The notes below the pieces were generated by a model. It saw nothing but the letters and a program-made list of their open reading frames with translations, was not told where the DNA came from and did no database searches. From assembly GCA_946481195.1 (NCBI GenBank), contig CAMLNG010000302.1:1-5124 (forward strand): a stretch of DNA of 5,124 bases. The letters are read 5' to 3'. Positions 1-5,124 of this stretch are shown here, piece after piece; positions within the stretch are counted from its first letter, which is position 1; the number at the start of each line of letters is the position of its first letter. A program made the position numbers and the translations under genes. This DNA comes from an uncultured Chromatiaceae bacterium (GTDB lineage: Bacteria > Pseudomonadota > Gammaproteobacteria > Enterobacterales > Alteromonadaceae).

Positions 1-159
1 TGGGATTGACAACTATAGCCACCTAAATGGGTAAAACCACTGATAACAAGCGAGATAGCTGAGCACAAATTAATCACATTCATTACATTTAAAGTCAGTT
101 TATTTTACATTATTATTTACCATTCAGTTAATTTTTATATATTTCAACCACTTAGAAAT
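1..159. other. AT-rich upstream region without a recognisable gene
   Basis: No convincing coding sequence is visible on either strand, and the stretch from about 62 to 150 is strongly AT-rich. It contains three copies of ACATT (76-80, 85-89, 107-111) and two similar blocks, TCAGTTTATTTTA at 95-107 and TCAGTTAATTTTTA at 124-137. A sigma-70-like pair can be read (TTTACC 116-121, 16-bp spacer, TATATT 138-143), but in such AT-rich DNA this is weak. Because a sigma-54-type promoter follows immediately, this stretch is where an activator or IHF might bind. That role is inference. Confidence 0.4.
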
Positions 160-175
160 TGGCTCGATTGTTGCT
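160..175 (+). promoter_or_regulatory. Sigma-54 (RpoN) promoter for the PEP-CTERM-like gene
   Basis: The sequence TGGCTCG (160-166), four bases, then TTGCT (171-175) matches the sigma-54 consensus TGGCACG-N4-TTGCW with a single mismatch in the -24 box. The diagnostic GG and GC dinucleotides are separated by exactly ten bases. Transcription would start near 186, leaving a leader of about 62 nt before the ATG at 248. Known context: proteobacterial exosortase systems often carry the PrsK/PrsR two-component system, whose regulator is a sigma-54 activator, and PEP-CTERM genes have been shown to depend on RpoN. Neither rpoN nor prsR is in this window. Confidence 0.75.
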
Positions 176-201
176 GTGGCGTTCCCCGCTCAATTCGGCG
201 C

Positions 202-223
202 AGTGACCGGAAATCCGGTCACT
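202..223 (+). promoter_or_regulatory. Perfect hairpin in the 5' leader
   Basis: AGTGACCGG (202-210) is the exact reverse complement of CCGGTCACT (215-223), giving a 9-bp stem around the loop AAAT. It sits about 16 nt downstream of the predicted sigma-54 start and 14 nt before the ribosome-binding site, so it would fold in the leader RNA without covering the Shine-Dalgarno sequence. It could stabilise the 5' end of the mRNA, or be a dyad operator in DNA. The sequence does not decide between these. Confidence 0.55.
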
Positions 224-237
224 CGTGCACAACACAC

Positions 238-243
238 AGGAAA
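238..243 (+). promoter_or_regulatory. Ribosome-binding site fixing the start at 248
   Basis: AGGAAA lies four bases before the ATG at 248. The same frame is open back to a GTG at 176, but that codon abuts the sigma-54 -12 box and lies upstream of the predicted transcription start. The ATG at 248 also puts a clean signal peptide at the N-terminus. Confidence 0.75.
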
Positions 244-247
244 CAAC

Positions 248-1066
248 ATGAAGTACTCAGTTTTCGCCAGCGGGCTCGCAGCCTTGTTATTACAACCCGT
301 TCATGCTGCGGTGATGAATTTTCAAGTATCACCTTTTCACGCAAGCCTCGCCCAATTTGAAAGAGTTGTGGCCAATTCCAATGATGGGATTGTCAGTATC
401 GATAGTCTGGCTGAAAAACCTGATGCAATGCAGTATCAAGTAACTTTTGATGCACTAAAGCTTAGCAATGACTCAGGTATCCAGGCCTTTGACTGGGACG
501 GAGACACCTATTTGTATCGCTCTGCCACATTTAGTGGTATCAACCAAATCGGTGATCAAGGCATTCAGTTTTTCTGCAATTATCTGACCTATTCTGCCAG
601 CCAATGTGACTTCAACAATGGCCAAAGTTCGCTGGAATTATCATTGAATCGTCATCAGAGAGCTGATGGAACGGTCTCAGATTCTGTGTCCGCTACAATT
701 CGATATGAAAGCAGTCTGGTTGATACGACAACGTCGGCCGGCATTACGACGACAAACAGCCAACTGTATCGCCGCAGTTTCCTGTTTCACGGCAACACTA
801 CATGGGGCGTCACGCTGCCAGATCAAAAAACTCTGTTGAACTGGTTAGCGGTAAACGCGCAGGGCAATCAGGCCAGTGAACAATTGGTTATCAGTAATCG
901 TATTTGCTCTGATACCGATTGCAGCTCAGATTCTGTGAATTACAGTTTATTGGTACCAGGCCGCAACACCTGGCAGATCGAGACTGTCAGTGCACCTGCC
1001 AGTGCCACCATCTTTATCCTTGGCCTTGCCGGCCTCTTAGCACGCAAACAACGTCGCTTTCACTGA
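248..1066 (+). CDS. Secreted protein with variant PEP-CTERM sorting tail
   Basis: The product is 272 residues. An N-terminal signal peptide (residues 1-20, hydrophobic core about 6-15) ends at a VHA site. The mature part is Ser/Thr/Asn/Gln-rich and probably beta-structured, with close cysteine pairs C110/C120 and C220/C225 that could form disulfides. The C-terminus has the three-part layout of an exosortase signal: a short motif VSAPAS (247-252) where VPEP is usual, a hydrophobic helix (about 253-265, with GLAGLLA), and a basic end (RKQRR, 266-270). Known for the family: such proteins are exported by Sec, processed by an exosortase in the inner membrane, and associated with exopolysaccharide or the cell surface. 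I do not recognise the central domain, so its specific function is unknown. The sigma-54 promoter and leader hairpin upstream support membership in a PEP-CTERM regulon. No exosortase gene is visible here. The gene appears more AT-rich than those downstream. Confidence 0.85.
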   Translation: MKYSVFASGLAALLLQPVHAAVMNFQVSPFHASLAQFERVVANSNDGIVSIDSLAEKPDAMQYQVTFDALKLSNDSGIQAFDWDGDTYLYRSATFSGINQIGDQGIQFFCNYLTYSASQCDFNNGQSSLELSLNRHQRADGTVSDSVSATIRYESSLVDTTTSAGITTTNSQLYRRSFLFHGNTTWGVTLPDQKTLLNWLAVNAQGNQASEQLVISNRICSDTDCSSDSVNYSLLVPGRNTWQIETVSAPASATIFILGLAGLLARKQRRFH

Positions 1067-1076
1067 GTTCGCATTG

Positions 1077-1114
1077 GGAACAACTAACGCCGCTTACATT
1101 GCGTTAGTTGTTCC
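1077..1114 (+). terminator. Probable terminator hairpin after the PEP-CTERM-like gene
   Basis: GGAACAACTAACGC (1077-1090) is exactly complementary to GCGTTAGTTGTTCC (1101-1114), forming a 14-bp stem with a 10-nt loop that starts 11 bp after the stop codon. The bases that follow (TGTCATCGTTTTG) are only partly T-rich, so the hairpin lacks a classical U-tract. It may be a weak terminator or an mRNA 3'-end stabiliser. Confidence 0.6.
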
Positions 1115-1227
1115 TGTCATCGTTTTGTGACCAAAGATTCACCGCGCTGCCATCTGAGAGGCGCGGCGCTGTCATAAATCCGCTGTAGTCTGCAGTTCCG
1201 GGAAGCCCACACTTACCGGAGTCAAAG

Positions 1228-2460
1228 ATGTTGCTGAAGCTGTCTGCCTCTTGCCTGTTTGCCTGCGCTGCACTGTTAACGGTGCAAGCTGCCCCCGCGC
1301 CTCAACCTGTAGTGCCAAGCCCCAAGGTGGTACTGGTCAGTATTGACGGCCTGCGCTGGCAGGAAGTGTTTCACGGCGCCGATCCGGAGATTTTGCGCAA
1401 TAGCCAGTTTATCCGCCATGCCGACCAACTCGCGGAATTACCAACCAAACCCCAGCAGCTGATGCCTTTTGTCCACCAGACCATTGCCAGTCAGGGCATG
1501 TTAGTCGGCGACCGCCGGCGTGGCTCGGCGATGCAAGTCAGTAATCCGTGGCACTTTTCTTATCCGGGATATAACGAGCTGTTAAGCGGCTACCCGGACC
1601 CTTCAATCAACAGCAATGGCAAAATCGCCAACCCTAATGTCACAGTGCTGGAATGGCTGAATCAACAACCGGGCATGGCGAAGCAAGTCGCGGCTTTTGG
1701 CTCCTGGGATGTGTTGCCGTATATCCTCAACACCCAGCGCAGTAAGTTACCGGTCAATGCCGGTTTTGCGCCAATGAACGAACAAATGGCGGGCCCACTG
1801 ACGCCGCAGCTGAAACTGTTGAATCAACTACAACGCCAGACACCAAGCCCCTGGGCGGCAGTGCGGCTCGATGTATTCACCCAGCAATTTGCGCTGGAGT
1901 ATCTGACGCAGAAAAAACCGCGGCTGCTGTATATCGCTTATGGCGAAACCGATGATTTCGCCCACGACGGCCAATACGACCAATATTTAAAAGCCATTCG
2001 CCGCACCGACGGTTTTATCAAAGAGTTGTGGCAACAGCTGCAGAATGATCCATATTACGCCGGCCAGACGACCTTGCTGATTAGCACCGACCATGGCCGC
2101 GGCGACAGTGCCAACAGCTGGCAGCACCATGCCAGCGGCCGGGCTATCGCCGGATATATGAAAAAGTTAAAGAACTTTGGCAATGGCGTCAGTGGCTCTG
2201 ACGAGATTTGGCTGGCAGCCTTAGGCCCACAAATTCCAGCGCGTGGTTTAGTCCAGACGCAGCAGCCGTGGAGCCAAAGCCAGGTCGCCAGCACTGTGGC
2301 GGAATTGCTCGGGTATGATTACCAGGCTTATCAATACAAAGCAGCGGCAGCGATTCCGCTGGGGACAACAGATCAGGCGACAGCACAACTTGCCGGCCGC
2401 AGCAGCCAGTCAGCATCAGCTACCGATACCACAGACGGCGCCAGCCTGACGCCGCAATAA
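1228..2460 (+). CDS. Periplasmic alkaline phosphatase superfamily protein (phosphodiesterase/sulfatase-like fold)
   Basis: The product is 410 residues, with GGAG (1218-1221) six bases before the ATG. Residues 1-21 form a signal peptide (core CLFACAALL, cleavage near VQA), so the enzyme should act in the periplasm. The alkaline-phosphatase-superfamily metal layout is readable in order: D40 in LVSIDGLRW, a probable nucleophile S111 in FSYPGYNELLSG, D242/D243 and H246 in GETDDFAHDG, D288-H289 in ISTDHGRG, and H300/H301 in WQHHASG. This is the usual two-metal set for phosphate or sulfate ester hydrolysis. Related proteins are often labelled alkaline phosphatase family, sulfatase or phosphoglyceromutase. 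The exact substrate cannot be read from sequence. The last 30 residues or so are a low-complexity Ser/Thr/Ala/Gln tail beyond the fold. The gene stands alone and ends six bases from the stop of the convergent VOC gene. No clear promoter was found in the 161-bp gap upstream. Confidence 0.85.
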   Translation: MLLKLSASCLFACAALLTVQAAPAPQPVVPSPKVVLVSIDGLRWQEVFHGADPEILRNSQFIRHADQLAELPTKPQQLMPFVHQTIASQGMLVGDRRRGSAMQVSNPWHFSYPGYNELLSGYPDPSINSNGKIANPNVTVLEWLNQQPGMAKQVAAFGSWDVLPYILNTQRSKLPVNAGFAPMNEQMAGPLTPQLKLLNQLQRQTPSPWAAVRLDVFTQQFALEYLTQKKPRLLYIAYGETDDFAHDGQYDQYLKAIRRTDGFIKELWQQLQNDPYYAGQTTLLISTDHGRGDSANSWQHHASGRAIAGYMKKLKNFGNGVSGSDEIWLAALGPQIPARGLVQTQQPWSQSQVASTVAELLGYDYQAYQYKAAAAIPLGTTDQATAQLAGRSSQSASATDTTDGASLTPQ

Positions 2461-2466
2461 CCACCG

Positions 2467-2853
2467 TCACTGCCGCTGGTAAATCTCCAGCGGCAGACCG
2501 TCCGGGTCCTGAAAAAAGGTAAAAGCAGCGCCGGTATAGGGGTCAATCCGCACCGGCTCTGTCGCCACGCCGCGGCTATTCAGCCAGGTCACAGTCGCCG
2601 CCACATCGTCCACGACAAAACTTAAATGCCGCAGGCCTTGCGCCTCAGGCCGGCTCGGCCGCTCCGGTGCGCCGGGAAAGCTAAATAGCTCCAGCTGGGT
2701 GCCATCCGGCAACTGTAAATCCAGCTTCCAGCTGTCGCGCGCTTCACGGTAATGCTCTGCCAGAATGCGCAGGCCCAAAGTCTCGCTGTAAAACGCTTTT
2801 GAACGCGCGTAATCACTGCAGATCAGCGCCACATGGTGCATACCGCTCAGCAT
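2467..2853 (-). CDS. gloA2: YaeR/GloA2-type VOC family metalloprotein (glyoxalase I-like)
   Basis: The product is 128 residues from the ATG at 2853. It reads closely like E. coli YaeR over its length, including YREARDSWK, ELFSFP, PERPSRPEA, GLRHL, VDPYT-like RIDPYTG and DPDGLPLE. The four expected metal ligands of a vicinal-oxygen-chelate fold are present: H7 (after H6), E55, H76 and E123. It is a single-domain, presumably dimeric cytoplasmic protein. The physiological substrate of YaeR proteins is not established, so glyoxalase activity is only an analogy. An in-frame ATG at 2859 lies directly against the AAGGA (2860-2864) with no spacing. The ATG at 2853 has a six-base spacing and gives an N-terminus matching YaeR, so I choose it. 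The gene is second in an operon behind the M19 dipeptidase, whose stop codon overlaps its ribosome-binding site. Confidence 0.9.
   Translation of the reverse strand: MLSGMHHVALICSDYARSKAFYSETLGLRILAEHYREARDSWKLDLQLPDGTQLELFSFPGAPERPSRPEAQGLRHLSFVVDDVAATVTWLNSRGVATEPVRIDPYTGAAFTFFQDPDGLPLEIYQRQ
2470..2496. terminator. Hairpin at the convergent gene ends, possible bidirectional terminator
   Basis: CTGCCGCTGG (2470-2479) pairs exactly with CCAGCGGCAG (2487-2496) around a 7-nt loop. The hairpin lies inside the last codons of the minus-strand VOC gene and begins nine bases after the stop of the plus-strand phosphatase-family gene. No T-run follows it on either strand, so intrinsic termination is doubtful. 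The position between two convergent genes is the main reason to consider it. Confidence 0.35.
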
Positions 2854-2859
2854 CTTCAT

Positions 2860-2864
2860 TCCTT
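2860..2864 (-). promoter_or_regulatory. Ribosome-binding site of gloA2 overlapping the dipeptidase stop
   Basis: On the minus strand the sequence TAAGGA (2865-2860) contains both the TAA stop of the dipeptidase and the AAGGA Shine-Dalgarno of the next gene. A six-base gap leads to the ATG at 2853. Ribosomes finishing the first gene would sit on this site, which suggests translational coupling. Confidence 0.75.
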
Positions 2865-4044
2865 AATGACTGGCCGCAGCCACAGCTTCGACCTGGCGCC
2901 AGACCCGCAGCAAATTGCCGGACATAATTTTGACAATATCCGCCTCGCTGTAGCCGCGCTTTAACAAGCCTTCGATCAGGTTCGGATACATCGACACATC
3001 TTTCAGGCCATCCGGCAATGAATCACCAACACCGTCAAAATCCGAACCAATACCAACATGGTCAATGCCCACCAGCTGCACCACATGGTCGATGTGTTTC
3101 AGCACAGTCTCCACATTGGCAAAGGGATACGGGTGTTTCGCCAGATATTCAGCCCGGTAAGCTTCATCGTCCTGCGATTTCCCGGCTGCTTTGGCCGCCG
3201 CTTTAAATTGCAGGCCCCACTGGTTGGCCTGGCTGATGACAAAAGACGAGCCGAAATTAATCTGGATCACGCCACCATTTTTCGCTAATGCCTGGATCAT
3301 CTTGTCGTCCATATTGCGCTCAAAACCCGGCACAAAAGCGCGCAGCGATGAGTGCGACGCAATGACCGGCGCTTTGGTCAGACTCAATACTTTGTAAAAA
3401 GCCGCGTCGGACACGTGCGAAATATCGATCATCATGCCGAGTTTATTCATCTCAGCGACCACTTGCTCGCCAAACGGGCTTAAGCCTTTGTGCGGGCGGC
3501 GCAGGTCGTAGCTGGAATCGGCGATATGGTTCGATTCAGAATGCGCCAGCGTGATGTAACGAATACCACGCTGGTAAAAATGCCGCAGGTTTTCCAGTTT
3601 TCCATTGATTGGCGTACCGTTTTCCATGCCAAGTGCCAGCGAGATTTTGCCTTGCTTAAACTGCGCGGCTAAATCGTCGCTGCGATATGCCATGGCGAAT
3701 TTATCCGGTGCGCGGCCGACTAAGGCTTCCATCGAATCAATCAGCTGATTGGCCAGTAACTCGCCGCCACCGGTTTTTTCATAAGAGGCCGGAATATACA
3801 CCGACATAAAAGGTGCATTCAGGCCGCCTTTTTTCGCCCGCGGATAATCAAACTCACCTTTGGCTGTGGCCTGACTGACGTCTTCCCAATGCTCCTGTAA
3901 ACGGTACGGGACATCAATATGAGTGTCTACCAACAGATATTGCTGGGCGATGCGCTGCGCTTCGGCCTTCAGATCGGCGGCATGGGCAGTGTGAGCCTGC
4001 AGCGCCATCAGGCTGCAGAGCATAGCTATTTTGCTGAATTTCAT
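2863..4044 (-). CDS. Secreted membrane-type (M19, renal) dipeptidase
   Basis: The product is 393 residues from the ATG at 4044, which has AGGAA (4053-4049) just upstream. A longer in-frame start at 4092 would add 16 non-hydrophobic residues before the signal peptide and is disfavoured. The signal peptide spans residues 1-22 (cleavage after AHA). All M19 zinc and substrate residues are present: H42 and D44 in VDTHID, the bridging E141 in LGMENG, H168 in TLAHSESN, H210 in DISHVSD, H231 in IASHSS, R243 in FERN, and D335 in GIGSDFDG. The family hydrolyses dipeptides, sometimes including D-amino-acid C-termini, with a binuclear zinc centre. The protein is expected in the periplasm, where it would recycle peptides. 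I see no lipobox or C-terminal anchor. It is the first gene of a two-gene unit with gloA2. I could not identify a convincing promoter on the minus strand upstream. Confidence 0.93.
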   Translation of the reverse strand: MKFSKIAMLCSLMALQAHTAHAADLKAEAQRIAQQYLLVDTHIDVPYRLQEHWEDVSQATAKGEFDYPRAKKGGLNAPFMSVYIPASYEKTGGGELLANQLIDSMEALVGRAPDKFAMAYRSDDLAAQFKQGKISLALGMENGTPINGKLENLRHFYQRGIRYITLAHSESNHIADSSYDLRRPHKGLSPFGEQVVAEMNKLGMMIDISHVSDAAFYKVLSLTKAPVIASHSSLRAFVPGFERNMDDKMIQALAKNGGVIQINFGSSFVISQANQWGLQFKAAAKAAGKSQDDEAYRAEYLAKHPYPFANVETVLKHIDHVVQLVGIDHVGIGSDFDGVGDSLPDGLKDVSMYPNLIEGLLKRGYSEADIVKIMSGNLLRVWRQVEAVAAASH

Positions 4045-4169
4045 CGTGTTCCTGCTTAAATTGGCGTGATTTCCGCGGTATCGGCCCAGCATAAAACAAT
4101 TCCAGCGGTCGCGGCAGCAGCTTTATCGCGTGCCAGCATCAGTCAATCGCGGCAATAAGGCCGGCATTT

Positions 4170-4184
4170 GTTACAATTTGTAAC
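4170..4184. promoter_or_regulatory. Perfect 15-bp palindrome, candidate operator
   Basis: GTTACAA-T-TTGTAAC is a perfect 7+1+7 dyad in the 245-bp divergent region between the dipeptidase and the small lipoprotein. It ends 14 bp before the -35 box of the candidate lipoprotein promoter, a typical place for an activator site, and could also act on the dipeptidase side. I do not match it with confidence to a known regulator. Confidence 0.45.
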
Positions 4185-4198
4185 TTTTACATCAAGGA

Positions 4199-4227
4199 TT
4201 GATTGCGAATTAACCAGCTGGTATGGT
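4199..4227 (+). promoter_or_regulatory. Candidate sigma-70 promoter for the lipoprotein gene
   Basis: TTGATT (4199-4204) and TATGGT (4222-4227) are separated by 17 bp. Each shares four of six bases with the consensus. Transcription would begin near 4234, next to a short GTGTG-GAA-CACAC dyad (4226-4238), leaving a leader of about 56 nt. The match is modest. Confidence 0.4.
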
Positions 4228-4289
4228 GTGGAACACACAAGTTCGCTTAGATCAGCGCCAGTTTTACAGCGCAAAAACGGAGAAAGACC

Positions 4290-4601
4290 ATGTATAAAAC
4301 TATTATTGCGCTGAGTCTTGGCGCCCTGCTCGCCGGTTGTGGCAGCACCAACAATGCAATGAACTCAGATGTCAGCAAAACCAACGTGGTGAAAGCCAAC
4401 GATATTGAGAAAAAACGCGGCGCAGCGCCGGATGGTACGGCGGAAAAAGCCGGTTATATCTGTCGAACTGAACGCCGGCTGGGTTCGCGTTTTGGTGAAA
4501 AAACCTGCCGGACACCCCAACAAATTGAAGCAGAACGTCAAGCAGCTAAAGAAGCATTACCCCGTCACCGCGAGTGCGCTGCCGGCTCAATTTGTAACTA
4601 A
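4290..4601 (+). CDS. Small cysteine-rich lipoprotein
   Basis: The product is 103 residues, with GGAGA (4279-4283) six bases before the ATG. The N-terminus is a type II signal peptide with the lipobox LAGC, lipidated at C17. Gly at +2 rather than Asp suggests sorting to the outer membrane. The mature chain has a polar linker (about 18-55), then a compact block, YICRTERRLGSRFGEKTCRT (56-75), with C58 and C73 flanking a GSR core. This Cys-x-GSR-x-Cys-x-Thr pattern recurs in many small proteobacterial proteins of unknown function. A basic and acidic helical stretch (about 76-93) and a final C96/C102 pair close the protein. The four cysteines could form two disulfides in the periplasm. No function can be assigned. 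It has its own candidate promoter and a strong terminator, so it appears monocistronic. Confidence 0.85.
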   Translation: MYKTIIALSLGALLAGCGSTNNAMNSDVSKTNVVKANDIEKKRGAAPDGTAEKAGYICRTERRLGSRFGEKTCRTPQQIEAERQAAKEALPRHRECAAGSICN

Positions 4602-4629
4602 GCTTTGTAACTTAACCGATATGCAACAT

Positions 4630-4659
4630 AAAAAAACCGCAGACAACTGCGGTTTTTTT
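4630..4659. terminator. Strong bidirectional rho-independent terminator
   Basis: Seven A residues and CCGCAG (4630-4642), a loop ACAA (4643-4646), and CTGCGG with seven T residues (4647-4659) form a fully complementary 13-bp arm pair. The structure is a G+C core followed by a U-tract on both strands. It therefore serves the lipoprotein gene on the + strand and the N-acetyltransferase gene on the - strand, whose stop codon lies 20 bp away. Confidence 0.95.
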
Positions 4660-4679
4660 ATTGATATCTGGTGGCCGGG

Positions 4680-5124
4680 TTATTGCACCAAACCAAATTC
4701 ACTTTGCAGCACCGCCGCTAACTCAGCATCGCTGATTTCGCGGCTTTGCGTCACACCGGCCACACTCTGCTTCAGTTCGCGGCCCACCAGCATGACCCGG
4801 CCTTGCGCATGTTGGCGGATCAACAACAGTTTTTGCACAAACACAGTATCCGGATGGGTCGAATTCAGATAATTGGCCGGCATAAAATCAATCCATTCAG
4901 CCGGATGTAAATCAAAACCAAACTGACTGACCCAATTACCATCAATCATCGCCTGCAGCACATAATCGCCCGGTGTTGGCATGGTCAGACGGAACTGGTC
5001 AAAGTCCTGCTGCTGCGGCAAATTCACCTGAGATAACGCCACAGGCGCCCGCATGCCATAACTACCAAAACCTAAATCACACAGATAACGTTCAGCACCG
5101 ATAGTGACCACCAGCGCCATATGC
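4680..5124 (-). CDS. nat: Arylamine N-acetyltransferase, C-terminal part (cut by window edge)
   Basis: The open frame runs off the right edge. The ATG at 5120 is internal, since the preceding codon (5121-5123) is CAT for His. The visible part reads HMALVV...YLCDLGFGS, the hallmark of NAT enzymes: catalytic His just before Met, and catalytic Asp 15 residues later, the same spacing as His107-Asp122 in Salmonella NAT. The catalytic cysteine and the N-terminal third lie outside the window. About 147 residues are present of the 250-280 expected. NATs transfer an acetyl group from acetyl-CoA to arylamines, hydrazines or arylhydroxylamines in the cytoplasm. The C-terminal barrel and lid region (FGFDLHPAEWIDF, then NYLNSTHPDTVFVQ) fit the family, where similar S-P-x-S-x-F-type segments occur. 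The gene converges on the lipoprotein gene and shares its terminator. Its promoter is not visible. Confidence 0.88.
   Translation of the reverse strand, partial: HMALVVTIGAERYLCDLGFGSYGMRAPVALSQVNLPQQQDFDQFRLTMPTPGDYVLQAMIDGNWVSQFGFDLHPAEWIDFMPANYLNSTHPDTVFVQKLLLIRQHAQGRVMLVGRELKQSVAGVTQSREISDAELAAVLQSEFGLVQ

Noticed and set aside
176..247. N-terminal extension of the PEP-CTERM-like protein from a GTG at 176
   Set aside because: It would overlap the region right after the sigma-54 -12 box and precede the predicted transcription start. It has no Shine-Dalgarno and would bury the signal peptide, whereas the ATG at 248 has AGGAAA well placed.
1126..1143. CRP-like dyad TGTGA...TCAC upstream of the phosphatase-family gene
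   Set aside because: The half-sites are separated by eight bases instead of the required six, and the second is incomplete.
1142..1166. CCGCGC/GCGCGG inverted repeat between the first two genes
   Set aside because: It has only a 6-bp stem with a 13-nt loop and no T-run. It is too weak to call a terminator or operator.
3018..3672. Several plus-strand open frames inside the dipeptidase gene
   Set aside because: They are antisense shadows of a well-supported gene, with no ribosome-binding sites and no recognisable protein features.
4045..4092. Longer dipeptidase start at 4092
   Set aside because: It adds 16 residues before a clear signal peptide. The ATG at 4044 has AGGAA at good spacing and gives a standard exported M19 protein.
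4120..4135. Sigma-54-like site on the minus strand upstream of the dipeptidase (perfect TGGCACG followed by a GC)
   Set aside because: The spacing between GG and GC is eleven bases rather than ten, and the -12 box lacks the TT before GC. The match is probably incidental.
4405..4872. 155-codon plus-strand frame overlapping the lipoprotein and N-acetyltransferase genes
   Set aside because: It runs through the strong terminator and antisense through the NAT gene, and its translation has no recognisable features.
5118..5120. ATG at 5120 as the start of a short minus-strand gene
   Set aside because: The upstream codon is the catalytic His of the NAT motif and the frame remains open to the edge, so the gene is truncated by the window rather than short.

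Overview
The window looks like chromosomal DNA of a marine or freshwater gammaproteobacterium. The gene repertoire and protein wording suggest an Alteromonadales or Rheinheimera/Alishewanella-type organism. This assignment is an inference from sequence style, not from a search. There are six protein genes, one of them cut by the right edge. I see no RNA gene, mobile element or CRISPR array.

Left part (1-1116): a secreted protein with an N-terminal signal peptide and a variant PEP-CTERM (exosortase-type) C-terminal sorting tail. It is preceded by a close match to a sigma-54 promoter (TGGC-type -24 box and TTGCT -12 box with exact GG-N10-GC spacing). A perfect 9-bp hairpin lies in the predicted 5' leader. 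A 14-bp perfect hairpin follows the gene. This promoter/sorting-tail pairing fits the known exosortase/PrsK-PrsR/RpoN regulon and is the most interesting unit of the window.

Middle (1228-4044): a periplasmic alkaline-phosphatase-superfamily hydrolase on the + strand runs tail to tail into a two-gene minus-strand operon. That operon holds a signal-peptide-bearing M19 (renal-type) dipeptidase followed by a YaeR/GloA2-type VOC metalloprotein. The ribosome-binding site of the second gene overlaps the stop codon of the first, which implies coupled translation and moves the VOC start to an internal ATG at 2853.

Right part (4045-5124): a 245-bp divergent intergenic region carries a perfect 15-bp palindrome next to a plausible sigma-70 promoter. 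These precede a small outer-membrane-type lipoprotein with four cysteines in its mature part. That gene converges, through a strong bidirectional rho-independent terminator, on the C-terminal part of an arylamine N-acetyltransferase that enters from the right edge.

The genes do not form one pathway. Apart from the dipeptidase-VOC pair they look like independent transcription units, four of whose products are exported (PEP-CTERM protein, phosphatase-family enzyme, dipeptidase, lipoprotein).
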